Assembly: GCA_030068145.1 (NCBI GenBank)
Contig: JAPJBO010000401.1
Coordinates: 1 to 64,000 of the forward strand
DNA: 64,000 nt
Source: Diplonema papillatum
Taxonomy: Eukaryota; Euglenozoa; Diplonemea; Diplonemida; Diplonemidae
Direction of reading: 5' to 3'
Each line of letters begins with the position of its first letter. Position 1 is the first letter of the stretch. This document shows positions 19,458 through 30,552 of the stretch, one piece after another. The notes beneath the pieces are model-generated. The model saw nothing but the letters and a program-made list of their open reading frames with translations, was not told the origin of the DNA and searched no databases. A program made the translations under genes and the position numbers.

Positions 19458-22049
19458 GGGGGTGCGACTCCCCGTGTAAATCTTGTCTATTTTATTATTT
19501 TCTTCCATTTTTGCATGCTTCTGAGGCACCTCTGGGTAGTTTGAGCCCAATACGTCTGTGTTCGTGAGCCTTTTGAGGGTCGGCGACCCCGGAATCGATC
19601 AGAATCTCGCCCAAAAGGGCGGAAATGATGAAAAATAAGTGCAAAAATGAGGGATCTGTCTGTGTTGGCAAAGAGCTAAATATCCTTTCGTCAACCAGAA
19701 TCTGCCATGCATGATCCAGAATTCGCCTTTATGGTCCATAATACACCTCCCTGGCCCTTATTGCAACCTCTGCGGTTCAGATCCCCGTCTTCCGGGTCCA
19801 GAAACCACCCTCTGTGGGCCAGAATCCACCCTCCCTGGTTCAGAATTCACCCTCCCTGGTCCAGAATCCACCCTCCCTGGTCCAGGATCCACCCTCCCTG
19901 GTCCAGAATCCACCCTCCCTGGTCCAGAATCCACCCTCCCTGGTCCAGAATTCACCCTCCCTGGTCCAGAATCCACCCTCCCTGGTCCAGAATCCACCCT
20001 CCCTGGTCCAGAATCCACCCTCCCTGGTCCAGATCCACCCTCCCTGGTCCAGAATCCACCCTCCCTGGTCCAGAATCCACCCTCCCTGGTCCAGAATCCA
20101 CCCTCCCTGGTCCAGAATCCACCCTCCCTGGTCCAGAATCCACCCTCCCTGGTCCAGAATCCACCCTCCCAGAATCCCTCCCTGGTCCAGAATCCACCCT
20201 CCCTGGTCCAGAATCCACCCTCCCTGGTCCAGAATCCACCCTCCCTGGTCCAGAATCCACCCTCCCTGGTCCAGAATTCACCCTCCCTGGTCCAGAATCC
20301 ACCCTCCCTGGTCCAGAATCCACCCTCCCTGGTCCAGAATCCACCCTCCCTGGTCCAGAATCCACCCTCCCTGGTCCAGAATCCACCCTCCCTGGTCCAG
20401 AATCCACCCTCCCTGGTCCAGAATCCACCCTCCCTGGTCCAGAATCCACCCTCCCTGGTCCAGAATCCACCCTCCCTGGTCCAGAATCCACCCTCCCTGG
20501 TCCAGAATCCACCCTCCCTGGTCCAGAATCCACCCTCCCTGGTCCAGAATCCACCCTCCCTGGTCCAGAATCCACCCTCCCTGGTCCAGAATCCACCCTC
20601 CCTGGTTCAGAATCCACCCTCCCTGGTCCAGAATCCACCCTCCCTGGTCCAGAATCCACCCTCCCTGGTTCAGAATCCACCCTCCCTGGTCCAGAATCCA
20701 CCCTCCCTGGTCCAGAATCCACCCTCCCTGGTCCAGAATCCACCCTCCCTGGTCCAGAATCCACCCTCCCTGGTCCAGAATCCACCCTCCCTGGTTCAGA
20801 ATTCACCCTCCCTGGTCCAGGATCCACCCTCCCTGGTCCAGAATCCACCCTCCCTGGTTCAGAATTCACCCTCCCTGGTACGGAATCCACCCTCCCTGGT
20901 CCAGAATCCACCTTCCCTGGTTCAGAATTTTCCTTGGTGTCCACCTTCCTGGCCCAGAATCCACCCACCTCTCGTCCAGTGCTCGCTGTTGTTGATTAAC
21001 ACACAGTGCTCTAGTCCCAAGGTTCTCCAAGCACCGGTTCGCCTTTGTGTTGTCGCAGTGTCCATTATGGGTTTCTTGTGGCTTTTTACGAGTTCCTGGT
21101 TAGTGTAAATTCGGCAACTTAGGCTTCATAGAGTGCTCCGTGGGGTTTTCAGCAGCATTTGACCCAGAACCGGGTCTAGTTCGGGTCATGTCCGGGTTGG
21201 TCCGGGTTGGTCCGAGTTGGTCCGGGTATGGTGAGGGTTGGTCCGGGTATGGTCCGGGTTTGATCCGGGGTCATCCAAACAATAATAGCCACAAAAGACG
21301 GCAGAAGGGTCAGACTGTGACCGGAATGACTCGGGAGGTGGTCATTTGTGCCTAGGAATGCTCCAAAAGTTTCTCGACACTATTTTCCCTCCAGATTTGG
21401 ACCCGCTTGTAGCAATCTTAGACTTGGCCCTGTTCTCAATCTTCTCCAAGAACCGATTCGCCTTAGTTGTCACAGCGTCCATTGTGGGTTTCTTGTGGCT
21501 TTGTACGAGTTATTGGGTGGCGTAAATTCGGCAATTTGGGCTCAGTGGAGTGCTCCCTGGGGGTTTCACCAGCATTTAACCCAGAACCTGGTCTAGTTCG
21601 GGTCTAGTTCAGGTTGGTCCGGGTATGGTCCGGGTTGGTCCGGGTTTGGTCCAGGGGCATCCAAACACCAAGAAACAGCCGGAAAAGACGGCAGAAGGGT
21701 CAGACTGGGACAGGAATGACTCAGGATGTAATCATTTGTACCCAGAAAAGCTCCAAAATTTTCTCTACACTGATTTTTCCTCCCGATTTGGGACTCTCTT
21801 TGTAGAAATTCTGGAAATCGGCTGATTTGGGACGTCTTGTCGAGGTGGGCGAAATCTCCATTGTTCACCATGCTTTCCGTCTCTTTCGCACTTCTGGGTG
21901 ACTTTCTGATCAGCTTCTCGCTCACACGCCCTCGATAACCTCATCTGTACCGATTTTGAGGCTGGACAACACCCGCAAGGGGCCAAAAACTATGAAAAAT
22001 GGTAAAAATAATAAAATAGACAAGATTTACACTAGGATCGCACCCCCTA
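19456..22049. mobile_element. TIR element with 21-bp minisatellite, copy B
   Basis: The TIR begins TAGGGGGTGCGA at 19456 and, in complement, at 22049. After a short mismatch both ends continue GTGTAAATCTTGTCTATTTT. The interior parallels 1811-3440. It contains the expanded minisatellite, two TGGTCCGGG blocks and no recognised transposase. TA at both ends could be the target duplication. Confidence 0.8.
19820..20965. repeat. 21-bp minisatellite, about 54 units
   Basis: The unit CCAGAATCCACCCTCCCTGGT is highly uniform. Because 21 is a multiple of three, four frames stay open for 340-465 codons, giving artefactual repeat proteins. I do not call these genes. Confidence 0.95.
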
Positions 22050-22309
22050 CCCCCTACCCCCCCCCCCCTTTGTTTGTGCGTACGTGTGTAAACCCTGTTT
22101 TGAGTGATTTAACACAGCACGCTGCCATCCGACACTTTTTGATATAGACAAGCAAGCTTGTTACCATAAAAAAGCAAGAAACGCGAAACCCACACCTGTT
22201 CGTTGTAAGCCTTCGAGTTATGCCGGCCTTCGTCGGTGCCCAAGTGGTTGTGATATCCTGTGTAGGGTGTACGGTGCTTGCAACAACAGAACGATTCCGT
22301 GTCGGGGGG
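22050..22309. other. C run and unassigned sequence
   Basis: CCCCCTACCCCC followed by a C run adjoins the TIR element. No gene is seen. Confidence 0.4.
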
Positions 22310-22440
22310 CTGGCTAGACTCGGACCGGGTTTCCTGAGGGGAGACAGGGGCGGGGTTTGTCACGCTTTAGCAGTCCCAGGGCCTCTCCCCACCCACCTGT
22401 ATGTGTTCTCGTGGTCACCGCTACCGCGCTGACCTTGGCG
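22310..22440 (-). repeat. Dispersed repeat (GCGGTAGCGGTGACCACGAG family)
   Basis: Reverse complement of 7507-7640, with about 85-90% identity by eye. Confidence 0.75.
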
Positions 22441-22744
22441 TCCCAATGGTCATATTGGTGAATGATTGGATTTCAAGAAGCAAAACCGTGGATGGATCAT
22501 TTTTCGCGACTGCTGGTTGCTCGTGTTGAGCCGGTCCACCTTCTATACCTGTATGCGCATCGAACTGCCTGCTGCTGGCCAGCACAGTCTATCAGCAGTC
22601 TACCACAGGCTCAAATGAGTGCAAACGCCTGAATAAGCGACACGGCATGGTTCATGCAGGCTGTCGCTACAGATTATAGTCGTCAGTCTATCAGCCGGGG
22701 GTGGACCGGCTCTGTGACCAGCCTGGCACCATGGTTTGGTACCA

Positions 22745-22920
22745 GGGAAAGCCTGCTACACGGGAGCCAAGCTTCACGTGTTCGGCGGTACTGCAGAGCC
22801 ACGGGCCTACCGGTCAAGTGGCCACCGATTTCCCAAACTAAAGCATCACGGCTTGGCGCACCTTGGGGCTTGGCACTCGCGCTGAACACAAGCGTCGAGA
22901 TGGTCAGCCACAGGGCAGTC
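22745..22920. repeat. Dispersed repeat shared with 62.8 kb
   Basis: It matches 62790-62965 closely. One plus-strand frame keeps ACYTGAKLHVFGGTAEPRAY and an identical stop in both copies. No family is recognised, so it could be the 3' end of a repeated gene or just a repeat. Confidence 0.75.
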
Positions 22921-24436
22921 AGTTGAATGGCTACAAACAATTCCAATTTTCCACGCTTTTGTGGCTTTGAGGGCGATTTCGCCCTTAATTTCACTCTCTC
23001 CGGGGAGTGTGACCCTACCGAATTCGTAGGTTTGTTTTCTTCTTTTGCTTTTCTAGCGGTATTTTCGTTCGAAGGACATACCGGCTTCGTTGTAGTACGG
23101 CTCCTTCGTCAGGACCAGGGCTTGGATGGAAATGAAAACCTGTGGGTGCTTGAACAATTTCCAACGTGGAAGCTCGCTAGAAACTCCGGTGGCAAAAGTC
23201 GACGATGGGAGCGAACGCCCCGTCAAAGTGGTTTCAAATGCCGAGAGCCAGGTTCAGATTCAGAATCAGAATCGGAATGAGAATTAGTTTCAGATTCAGA
23301 GCCAACGTCGGTGGCGCATTTCCGACGAGCGGTGGCCAGAAACTGCAGCCGCAGGGGTAGCCTGGGTGCCAGCGGCCCACTGCCTCCTTTGGAATCCACA
23401 ACGTGCGACCACCCCAAGCATTTCCCACCAAGGAGGGAGTCCGTGGTCAAAAAACCCGTACACCGCAAGAGTAAGAGTATAGTATGTGTGTGGTCCTTTT
23501 ACTCGACGCCGGCCTCTCCGAACAGCACCAGGAGAGAACTTCGCGGCGGATCACAAAGCACCCGCCCTGCACAAGGCACGCGCCCAAGACCCGTGCACGG
23601 CTACCGCAGCACCCTCCATGTTTGCACCTTTCCTCGGATGCTATAGTCGGGAAGGGGCTTCAAAGTAGTTGGGAAAACACGTTCCCCTTCCCCGCGTTCT
23701 GCGTGTGGGGTTACCACCGGGCAACTGCCGCAGCAGCCGCAGCAGCCGCAGATACGTCCTTCGCCCTTGGCTCACTTTCGGGAGGTGTCGCTGCTCACCT
23801 ACCAGTGTGTTCCTGGTTGTTGCCCTAAGAGCAGTATATGTGTCGTCTGCCGAAGCAGCCGGAGACAGCAGGCGCAGGGGGCAGGTCTTGCTTTACTTTT
23901 CTGTTCTTCATGGAGACCCGCCCCCCGGCAATCCCGACTGGCCAATGACTTTCGAGAAAGTTTGCGCCTATTGTGATGAGGTGGTTGACCAGGCCCCCAC
24001 GTAGCCTTATACACAACACGGCTACAACACGAGGATGCAGCCCTGCTTAGGTGTGCACTCAGCCATCAGGCCATTGGCTGCCGAGAACCCCCCGACCGGT
24101 CAATTTGCCACTTTTGCGGCCCATTCGCCGGGCGGTGCTGTCAGCACTTGTTCCGCGTCGCATCAAGTACATGATGCTGGCAGTAGGGGGATCGGCGACC
24201 GCGTTCTCACACTCAACTAAGGTGCGGTCAACAGTGTTCGCCACGTGAAGGCCCCCCCCAAGCCGCAAGAGCAAGAGCAAAAAAGAAAAAGGGAACTTCG
24301 TGTTTTTTTTTCGCTGGCCCCACCCTCAACTCAAATCAAATTTCTGAAGCTTTCAGGTTGCAACTGATCGCGAGGGGATCCTACTCGGGCGGTCTTCGAA
24401 CAGGCTGCACAAAAAGGGAAGGGAAGGTGCGCAAAC
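22921..24436. other. Sequence downstream of the last recognised UBE2O exon
   Basis: Further UBE2O exons are expected on the minus strand, but I could not recognise any. A GAATCA-type microsatellite lies at 23255-23300 and a GCAGCC repeat at 23727-23750. Open frames here are short and unconvincing. Confidence 0.4.
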
Positions 24437-24507
24437 CTGAAGCAGGGTCGATTGCGGACCCCAACGTTCGCACTCGTCGTAGCCCGTCCATGTCCCGATC
24501 AGCGACA
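24437..24507 (-). CDS. UBE2O-like E2, exon after the catalytic Cys
   Basis: A 71-bp exon encodes SLIGTWTGYDECERWGPQS followed by TLLQ, matching the UBE2O/PHO2 segment SLLGTW.G...ERW....SLLQ after the active-site cysteine. The acceptor (AACAAACAG) and donor (CAG before GTTTGC) are canonical. Its first two bases complete a Leu codon begun by the last base of the 25215-25410 exon. The next exon (expected GLI..PYYNE-like sequence) was not found, so the C-terminus is unresolved. Confidence 0.8.
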
Positions 24508-24879
24508 CTGTTTGTTGTGTTCCGATGAATGGTGTCTGCTTATCAACCGGTTTGAACGTCACAACCCCGACGAAAGGCACGTAAACTTCAAACTGCCTCG
24601 CGTGCCGGTTTAACCGATTACCTGCTCGCGTTTGTCGCCTTTGCCGTATCGGGACAGGACTCCTGATCAACCACGAACCGCACCCGTCCCGCGTCTTTTT
24701 ACTAGCCTTTCACGCGATTCGTTGGCAGGGCGGACCCGCATGGTTGTCGAGTCGTGGAGCACCAAGCGTTCGTGGACGAGGAGTTCGCTTTTTCCGTTTA
24801 CCACACCCCGGACTCCCACTCCGGATTGCGGGAGTGGTTTTGCGGTCGTTTGTGCGGTCGGCCTCACTCTCTCAATGCG

Positions 24880-25045
24880 GGAGTGGCACTTCGTCAATGC
24901 GGGAGTGGGACCCCCTCAATGAGGGAGTGGGACCCCCTCAATGAGGGAGAGGGACCCCCTCAATCAGGGTGGCACTCCCTTAATGCGGGAGTGGGACCCC
25001 CTCAATGAGGGAGTGGCATTCCCGCACTTTTTCACTCCCGCATTG
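24880..25045. repeat. 22-bp imperfect tandem repeat in UBE2O intron
   Basis: About seven units around AATGAGGGAGTGGGACCCCC. It lies in the intron directly after the catalytic-Cys exon. Confidence 0.85.
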
Positions 25046-25214
25046 ACTTAGTATATGGCTGCTGAGGTCCGGGGTGCAAACATAAATGTTGGAGGAAATG
25101 AGATGCGGTGGCTCACCACCGCAAACCGTGGCGTTATCACCTATGAATCTAGCTTCCATGAAGGCGATCAAGCACTGAACCGGCCGGTGAGATGGAAAAA
25201 GATGGAAAACATAC

Positions 25215-25410
25215 GGCAGATGTGGCCGTCAGCGTAGAGGTTAGGGTTGAGGCGCAGCCCGTAACTGCTGATCTGGGCTTTCGGCGGCATCTTCGGGAAC
25301 TGGGCCGGGAGAAGGAGCTGGAAGAAGTAGAGACTGTTTCGGTACGGCGTGAACGCGGGCCCCTCGATGAGGGCTTGCAGGAGGTGTGGCTGGGTTTCGC
25401 TCGCGATGAC
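25215..25410 (-). CDS. UBE2O-like E2, UBC-core exon with catalytic Cys
   Basis: A 196-bp exon (65 codons plus one base) encodes the central UBC fold: LIEGPAFTPYRNSLYFFQL matches UBE2O LIKGPTRTPYEDGLYLFDI, and LNPNLYADGHIC matches LNPNLYDNGKVC. Its final Cys is the position of the ubiquitin thioester cysteine (Cys1040 in human UBE2O). The acceptor is CTTCAG and the donor is GTATGT. Phase 0 at the acceptor agrees with the donor of the 27294-30552 exon. Confidence 0.88.
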
Positions 25411-25682
25411 CTGAAGGGGGGGTTGGCGTTTTTTAGTACTAATGGTGTGATCCATGTAGTACGGTGAAACCATGGTAGAACTACGGAAGAACTACGGAAA
25501 ACTCGAAAGGGGTGTCCAAAAATTATTTTTTCCGGCGCTCGGGATTTTTTCAGGAACCCGGGTTTCGGCTAGGGGGTAATGATTTTCAGACGGGGTTCCA
25601 CACCTTTTCATGCAGCCTTTTGATGACATTTGAGCACTGGGAGCGAAAGAAATGTGAAAACGGGGGTTTGCCATGAGGTAAC

Positions 25683-25880
25683 TAACAATCTTGCGGGTTG
25701 CCCTCAATGTATTGTGTAGGCTAAAAAGACGTAGGCAGCGGGTTTTGGTGGTTGATCAGAATTCCTTACCTCAATACACAGGTGCGAAAGCGATCAGGAT
25801 TCCTTACCTGAATATACACAGGGTAACTACAAGTGGGAAAGCGATCAACCGGCAACGCACAAACAAAGTTCGCTAGAATC
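25683..25880 (-). repeat. Dispersed repeat (GACAGGCGCTTCG family) in UBE2O intron
   Basis: A minus-strand copy of the 8540-8740 family, with an extra partial duplication of the segment around GATCAGRATTCCTTACCT. Confidence 0.75.
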
Positions 25881-27059
25881 CGGGATTTTAGAGTCTCCGG
25901 GTGACCTGTGTCGGATCAGTTCTTTTAAAGCTAATACGCATTCTGGGGGGATGCATGGCTTCTTTCGTCATCTTAGCCCCGGTTAATGAGGCTACGTGCC
26001 TTACAGAAGTATTCTGCGTTTGACAGGTGCTGCCAGTAACGACAGACACGGTGCACAACACAAACTCAAACGCACCCTTCTGTGGTTCAAAGGACAGCAC
26101 TTTTACTGGTCGAGTCACTTGGCGAGAATTTGCTCTGGAGATCAGAATACGAGTTTAGAACCGAGATTCCGACTCGTGCCGAAGGGGGGAAAATCGTAGC
26201 TCAATGTTGAGGCAGATCACTGCCTCTCATGCACGGTTGATGCTAGCATCAAGTCTTCTTCGAGGAAGATGTTGTCTAGGAAAGGGATGCAAAATAGAAA
26301 GAGGTAAAAAGGGGTAAAAAGGGAGTGTACGGCTCCCTAAGCGGGGTATGAAACCTTGAGGTTTAGGGGAGAGTCCTTGTTACTGGTGCTGGTTTTGAGG
26401 GATAAGGAAAAGGTAAGAAATCCCTCCGTTCTTTTACACTCGTTCTCCTCTCTACTCACTACTGTACGTACTCTTTCACTCTTTTACTCGCCAAAAAAGA
26501 CTCCTGCGTCCGACACCACGAACACATTCACAATGAATGTGGCCCTGAGCCCCCCGCGTGCATACATGTTGAGCAGGGGTTGCCATGTAGTCCGCATCGG
26601 CCTCAGTCAACACTGTTTCTTTCATGGGATGTTCACCGGGGAAGGGTCCGACCTAACGCAACGTCGAAATGGGGAGGGGGGAAGAAGATAGAAAAACGGT
26701 GGGGTCGACAAGCTCGTAAGTGGTTGTTTGTAGATCAGTACAACCTTAAAGAGAGAGAGAGAGAGACGAGTTAGAGTGCAGGGACCATCTCTATCCGGTC
26801 GCCCCACTACTATCCCGTACTACTACGGCGGGCGCAAGTCGTTGCGCCGTGGGCGCGGAGCGAGCCGTGGCCCTGTCAAAGATGATTGTTGCACCGATGG
26901 TGGCGCAGCCGGGGGCGTTCTGACTGGCGGACGAGACCGCCTGGCAGGCGTGTGTTGACACGTTGTTTCGCGGGCTCTCCTCCTTTTGGAAATAGCCCGC
27001 CTTGTGGCGGCGGCTAGCATCTTGACAGAGAATCTCAACTCCCACTGAACATAGGGTAC
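25881..27059. other. UBE2O intron, other repeats
   Basis: The intron (25411-27293) also holds a CTAGCATCAAG hairpin copy (26184-26268) and the AG-microsatellite/CAGGGACCATCTCT repeat (26748-26825). No internal exon is recognised. Confidence 0.6.
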
Positions 27060-27245
27060 GTCGCCTTAAACACCGCACTGGTCCCGTCTGCGCCGTGTTT
27101 CGGTCCTTTAAGCCACGGACACATAAGGCGGACCATCATCAGCGCGGAACCTGAGTGTCTGCAGACAGGACTGCGGTGTGAGTCTGGTTCACAGCCAGGA
27201 CCACCCGTGCGCTACTAGAGCACAGGCGAATCCGTCACGGGTCGA
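27060..27245 (+). repeat. Long-hairpin dispersed repeat, copy 4
   Basis: It lies in the UBE2O intron about 50 bases past the donor of the large exon. It keeps both arms of the stem (ACCGCACTGGTCCCGTCTGC and its partner). Confidence 0.75.
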
Positions 27246-27293
27246 AAGGGGGAGGGGGGGCAGATAAAAAAACCCCGGGCCGGGGCAGCACAC

Positions 27294-30200
27294 CTTTATC
27301 CCTGCGGGCAGGTTCTTGTGGAACGTCGACCACTCCTTCTGCACGCGTTTGATGTCGAGCTGAGGGATCGGCTCGTTGATGTACGCGTGGTCGGTGAACT
27401 CGGGGATCACGGTGAACCTGTCGTTCTCGTCGTCGTCGTCTTCGCCGGCACTCCCGTCGGCTTCGTCGGCTCCAGGCTGCCGGCCGGATGGCGCCGACGG
27501 CTGCGGCGCGTGCGGGCCATCCTCCGACGCCGCCGACGACGCGTCGTCGGCGGCTGCGGGAGGGTCGGCCGGGTTGCCGTGGCTGTTCGGCTGCTTTTTG
27601 CTGGAGAAGATGCCCTTGACGAAGTCGCGGCCCCACGTCCACCACTGCGAGGTGGGGTCTGCCTGGGCGGGGCTCGGCTCCGGGGGACCGTCGTCCGCGG
27701 CTTCACCCGCGTCTTCGGGCTCGCTTTCGCTGTAGTTCGACATGCTGTCGACCTCCTCGCGGTCCGTGAACGGCACGATCACGTCGGAAAAGGGCACGAT
27801 TTCCTCCGCGGCGCTCAGCCCGGCGCTCGCTTCGAGCGGGTCGGCGTCCGGCTTCGGCGGCGGTTTCCCGGCTTTCCCGCGCTTTCCGCGTTTTTTCGGC
27901 GCGTCCGCCTCCTCCTTCTGCCCGTGCAGCGCGAGGAGCGCCGGCGGGATGGCGTGTCGGTGCCACCGGACGCGGATGCCCTCCGCCTGGATCCCGACGG
28001 TGATGCCGATCTGAATCCCGGTCGCCGAGTACGTCGGGAACATCTCGCGGGCGTACGGCTCGTGGGTGTGTGTGGGGTGCGGCGGCGGGGTGGCGGGGGT
28101 CGGTGGCGGGCGGAATTCGACGGTGATGGGGGTGGTGCAGCCGGAGACGAGGCCTGCCTGGGCGAGGAGTTCGGGGGTCACGCCGGTGGTGGATGCGACG
28201 ACGAGGCCGTTAGATGTGTGGACGCCTGGGAACTGCACGCCGTTCGCAACGATCGACACGGCTTGGGAGGTGGGGCTCGCGTCGGCCAGCACCCAGTCTA
28301 CGCGGGCGACTCTCTCCTTGGCGTTTACAGACCTGATGACTCCCAGGCAGTCGTCGGCGGGGGTCAGCGGCACCGGGGGAAGGAGCTCCGCGCACGGCCC
28401 GAACACGACCATCATCTGCTCCCCGTCCTCGCGCCCCTTCGCGAGCCGAGGCCGCGCCCACGGCCGCGGCGCGCCGCACACGTCGCAGCGCCGAGCGCGG
28501 TCGTCGTTGATCAGCGTGCAGTCCTCGCACGCCCAGCCGCAGCCGCCGGACGGCTTCGTCTCCCGCTTCTCGCCGCCTCCCCCGTCCTCCGCGCCGCCTT
28601 CTTCTCCGCCCGCTCGCTCGGCTTCACCACCGCCGGGCGCCGCTTCGACCGCAGCAGGCTCGTGGTTCTCAGCCAGCGCCGCCTCCACCTTCCGGACGAG
28701 ACTCGGGCTCCTCGGGCAGTACAGCACGAAGTCCGCGTACGCGAACTTCCATTGGTCGAGCTTGTCGGAGATGTCGTAGCAGGAGCACGTCATGTCGCGG
28801 ACGGCGGTGAACTTCATCTCGTCGGCGGCGGCTTGCCGGGGGGGCTGGAGGGATGGCGCCGTGAAGGTAGTGGGGGTGCGCGGGAGGTCTGTCGAGGTGC
28901 GTAGGGTGTCCATAAAATTCTGGCTCGCCGGGGCCACGACGTCACCCGGGAAGAACTCGAAGTCCTGGGTGTGGTGCAGGGTGTACAGGTCCTTCGACGA
29001 GATCCAGTCGCTCAGCGTGCCGTCTTGCCACTGGACCTTGACCCGCGTGTGCAGCGCCGTGACCACGGCCGCCCGCTTCCTCGCGAGCTCTATCTGCTGC
29101 CTCGCGGCCGGATTTCGGATCGCCGACGCGTAATGCCCCATGCGCTTCTTCGCGAGGCTCCTCTTCTTCCTCCGGTCTAGCTTGTCCCCGGTCGCCACCC
29201 CGGGGCCTTCAAGCGGAGCGAAGAAGCGGGGCGGCGCGAGGGGGGTCGGGTTCTCCTTGATATAGGTCTCGTCGACGACATCCTCCGCGTCGGCGGCGTC
29301 GCCGGTCTCCTTGTCGGCGGGCCCTGGCTTCTTCTTGGACTGCTGCTTCGCGTCCTGGTGGATCTTCGCAAAAACGTCCGCGTCGATCATCCCGACCGAG
29401 CCGAAGTTGACGAGCTGGTGCGAGTCGGGCGCGGTCACCGAGTGCACGAGGGAAGGGTGCACCACGAAGTTGCCGGCCTCGCCGTTGTAGTCGGTCGAGT
29501 CGTGCCGGGACCCGTAGCTGCACCGGTCGTGGTGCGCGGAGCTGTCGGATGCGGTGTCGTTTTTTTCGTCGTTTTTTTCGGCGCCCTGCGGCTCGTCCTC
29601 CTCCGACTCCGCCGCTTGGCTGCCGTCGCCCGTCGCCTCGTCGGCGGCGTCTTCGTCGGCGGGCACTCCAGACTCACTCGCCACCTCCGCGTCGTCCTCC
29701 TTCTCCTCCGCGGTGCGCTCCGCCCAGAGCTCCATGGCCTCCTCCATCATCGCGACGACCGCGACCGCCAGCTCGTACGGCACGATCGACACCACGGTGC
29801 CCTTTCGGTGCGTCCGCTTCCACTTCCCCTTGAGGTACATGCCGTAGTGCTGGAACGCGAGAGGGCACGTGACCGGCTGGTTGAGGTAGTAGATCATCGA
29901 CGAGTTCTCGCAGTACGGGAACCGGCCGCTCGCCGCTTCGACCGCGTTGAGGATGTGCTGGTTGTTCGACGCGTCCGGGACGCAGCAGTAAGCACCGTCG
30001 GCGAACTTGAAGATGAGGTCAAGCCGCATGGAGTTGAGCGTGCAGAACGCAACGCCCTTGTCCAGCAGCTCCGGGGCCAGCAGCGCGGTGACGTGCGTGT
30101 TGCTGAAGGCGTGGAGGCGGGTGAACTGCGTCGAGTGCACCCAAACCTCGGTGCCGCTGTCGAGCAGCTGCACCTTCATCTTCACGTCGACGTCGGCCAC

Positions 30201-30552
30201 GCGCCCTTGTTTCAGCGCGGCGGTCTTGCCGTCGACGCCGCGGGCAGCGGAGGACTGGGTCTCCGGATAAGGCGCGACCTCGTCGGACCGCATGAACATC
30301 CGGTCGACGACTTCGAGGTCGGCGATGTCGCAGGTGACGACAGTCCCAGCTGCGCGCCTGCCGCTCGGCCGGTCCTGGTCCATGATCCACACGCTCGCCA
30401 TCCCGTCTTGAACGTCTTCGCTCTCGTCGTCGTCCTGCCCAGCGACGCTGATCACCAGCCCGACGTAGCCATCGGCCTCAGGATACGCGTCCGACAACCG
30501 TACAATGTCCTGGTTCTGGATCTTGATCTGGAACGCGTGCGTGGCTATCGAC
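27294..30552 (-). CDS. UBE2O-like ubiquitin E2/E3 hybrid, large exon
   Basis: One 3.26 kb exon encodes about 1,086 residues upstream of the UBC fold. UBE2O is a large ubiquitin-conjugating enzyme with ligase activity that marks orphan proteins; plant PHO2 is a relative. Visible here: an SH3-like N-terminal region (QDIVRLSDAYPEADGYVGLV); a strong match at about 28940-29060, VKVQWQDGTLSDWISSKDLY then FFPGDVV, against UBE2O VQWQDGTVSDWLSSKDLY; a RanBP2-type zinc finger at about 28472-28550 (GWACEDCTLINDDRARRCDV, with four Cys spaced as in that family); long acidic low-complexity linkers; and an EWSTFHKNLPAGIK end leading into the UBC core. The acceptor TTCTTTTTACAG sits at 30553 and the donor AAG/GTGTGC at 27293. 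Upstream coding is unresolved, and the long frame beyond 30552 is repeat sequence. Strong GC bias at third positions sets it apart from the surroundings. Confidence 0.85.

Noticed and set aside
19707-21108. Open frames of 338-465 codons on both strands made of PGPESTL or PPSLVQN repeats
   Set aside because: They arise because the 21-bp minisatellite unit is a multiple of three; several frames are open at once and the flanks are transposon sequence.
24059-24280. IMYLMRR stretch as a possible further UBE2O exon
   Set aside because: It resembles a plant PHO2 C-terminal motif only over a few residues, with no matching splice phase or flanks.
27318-28904. A 528-codon plus-strand frame opposite the UBE2O-like exon
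   Set aside because: It is an antisense shadow of a GC-rich real exon; it has no domains and an Arg/Val-rich composition.
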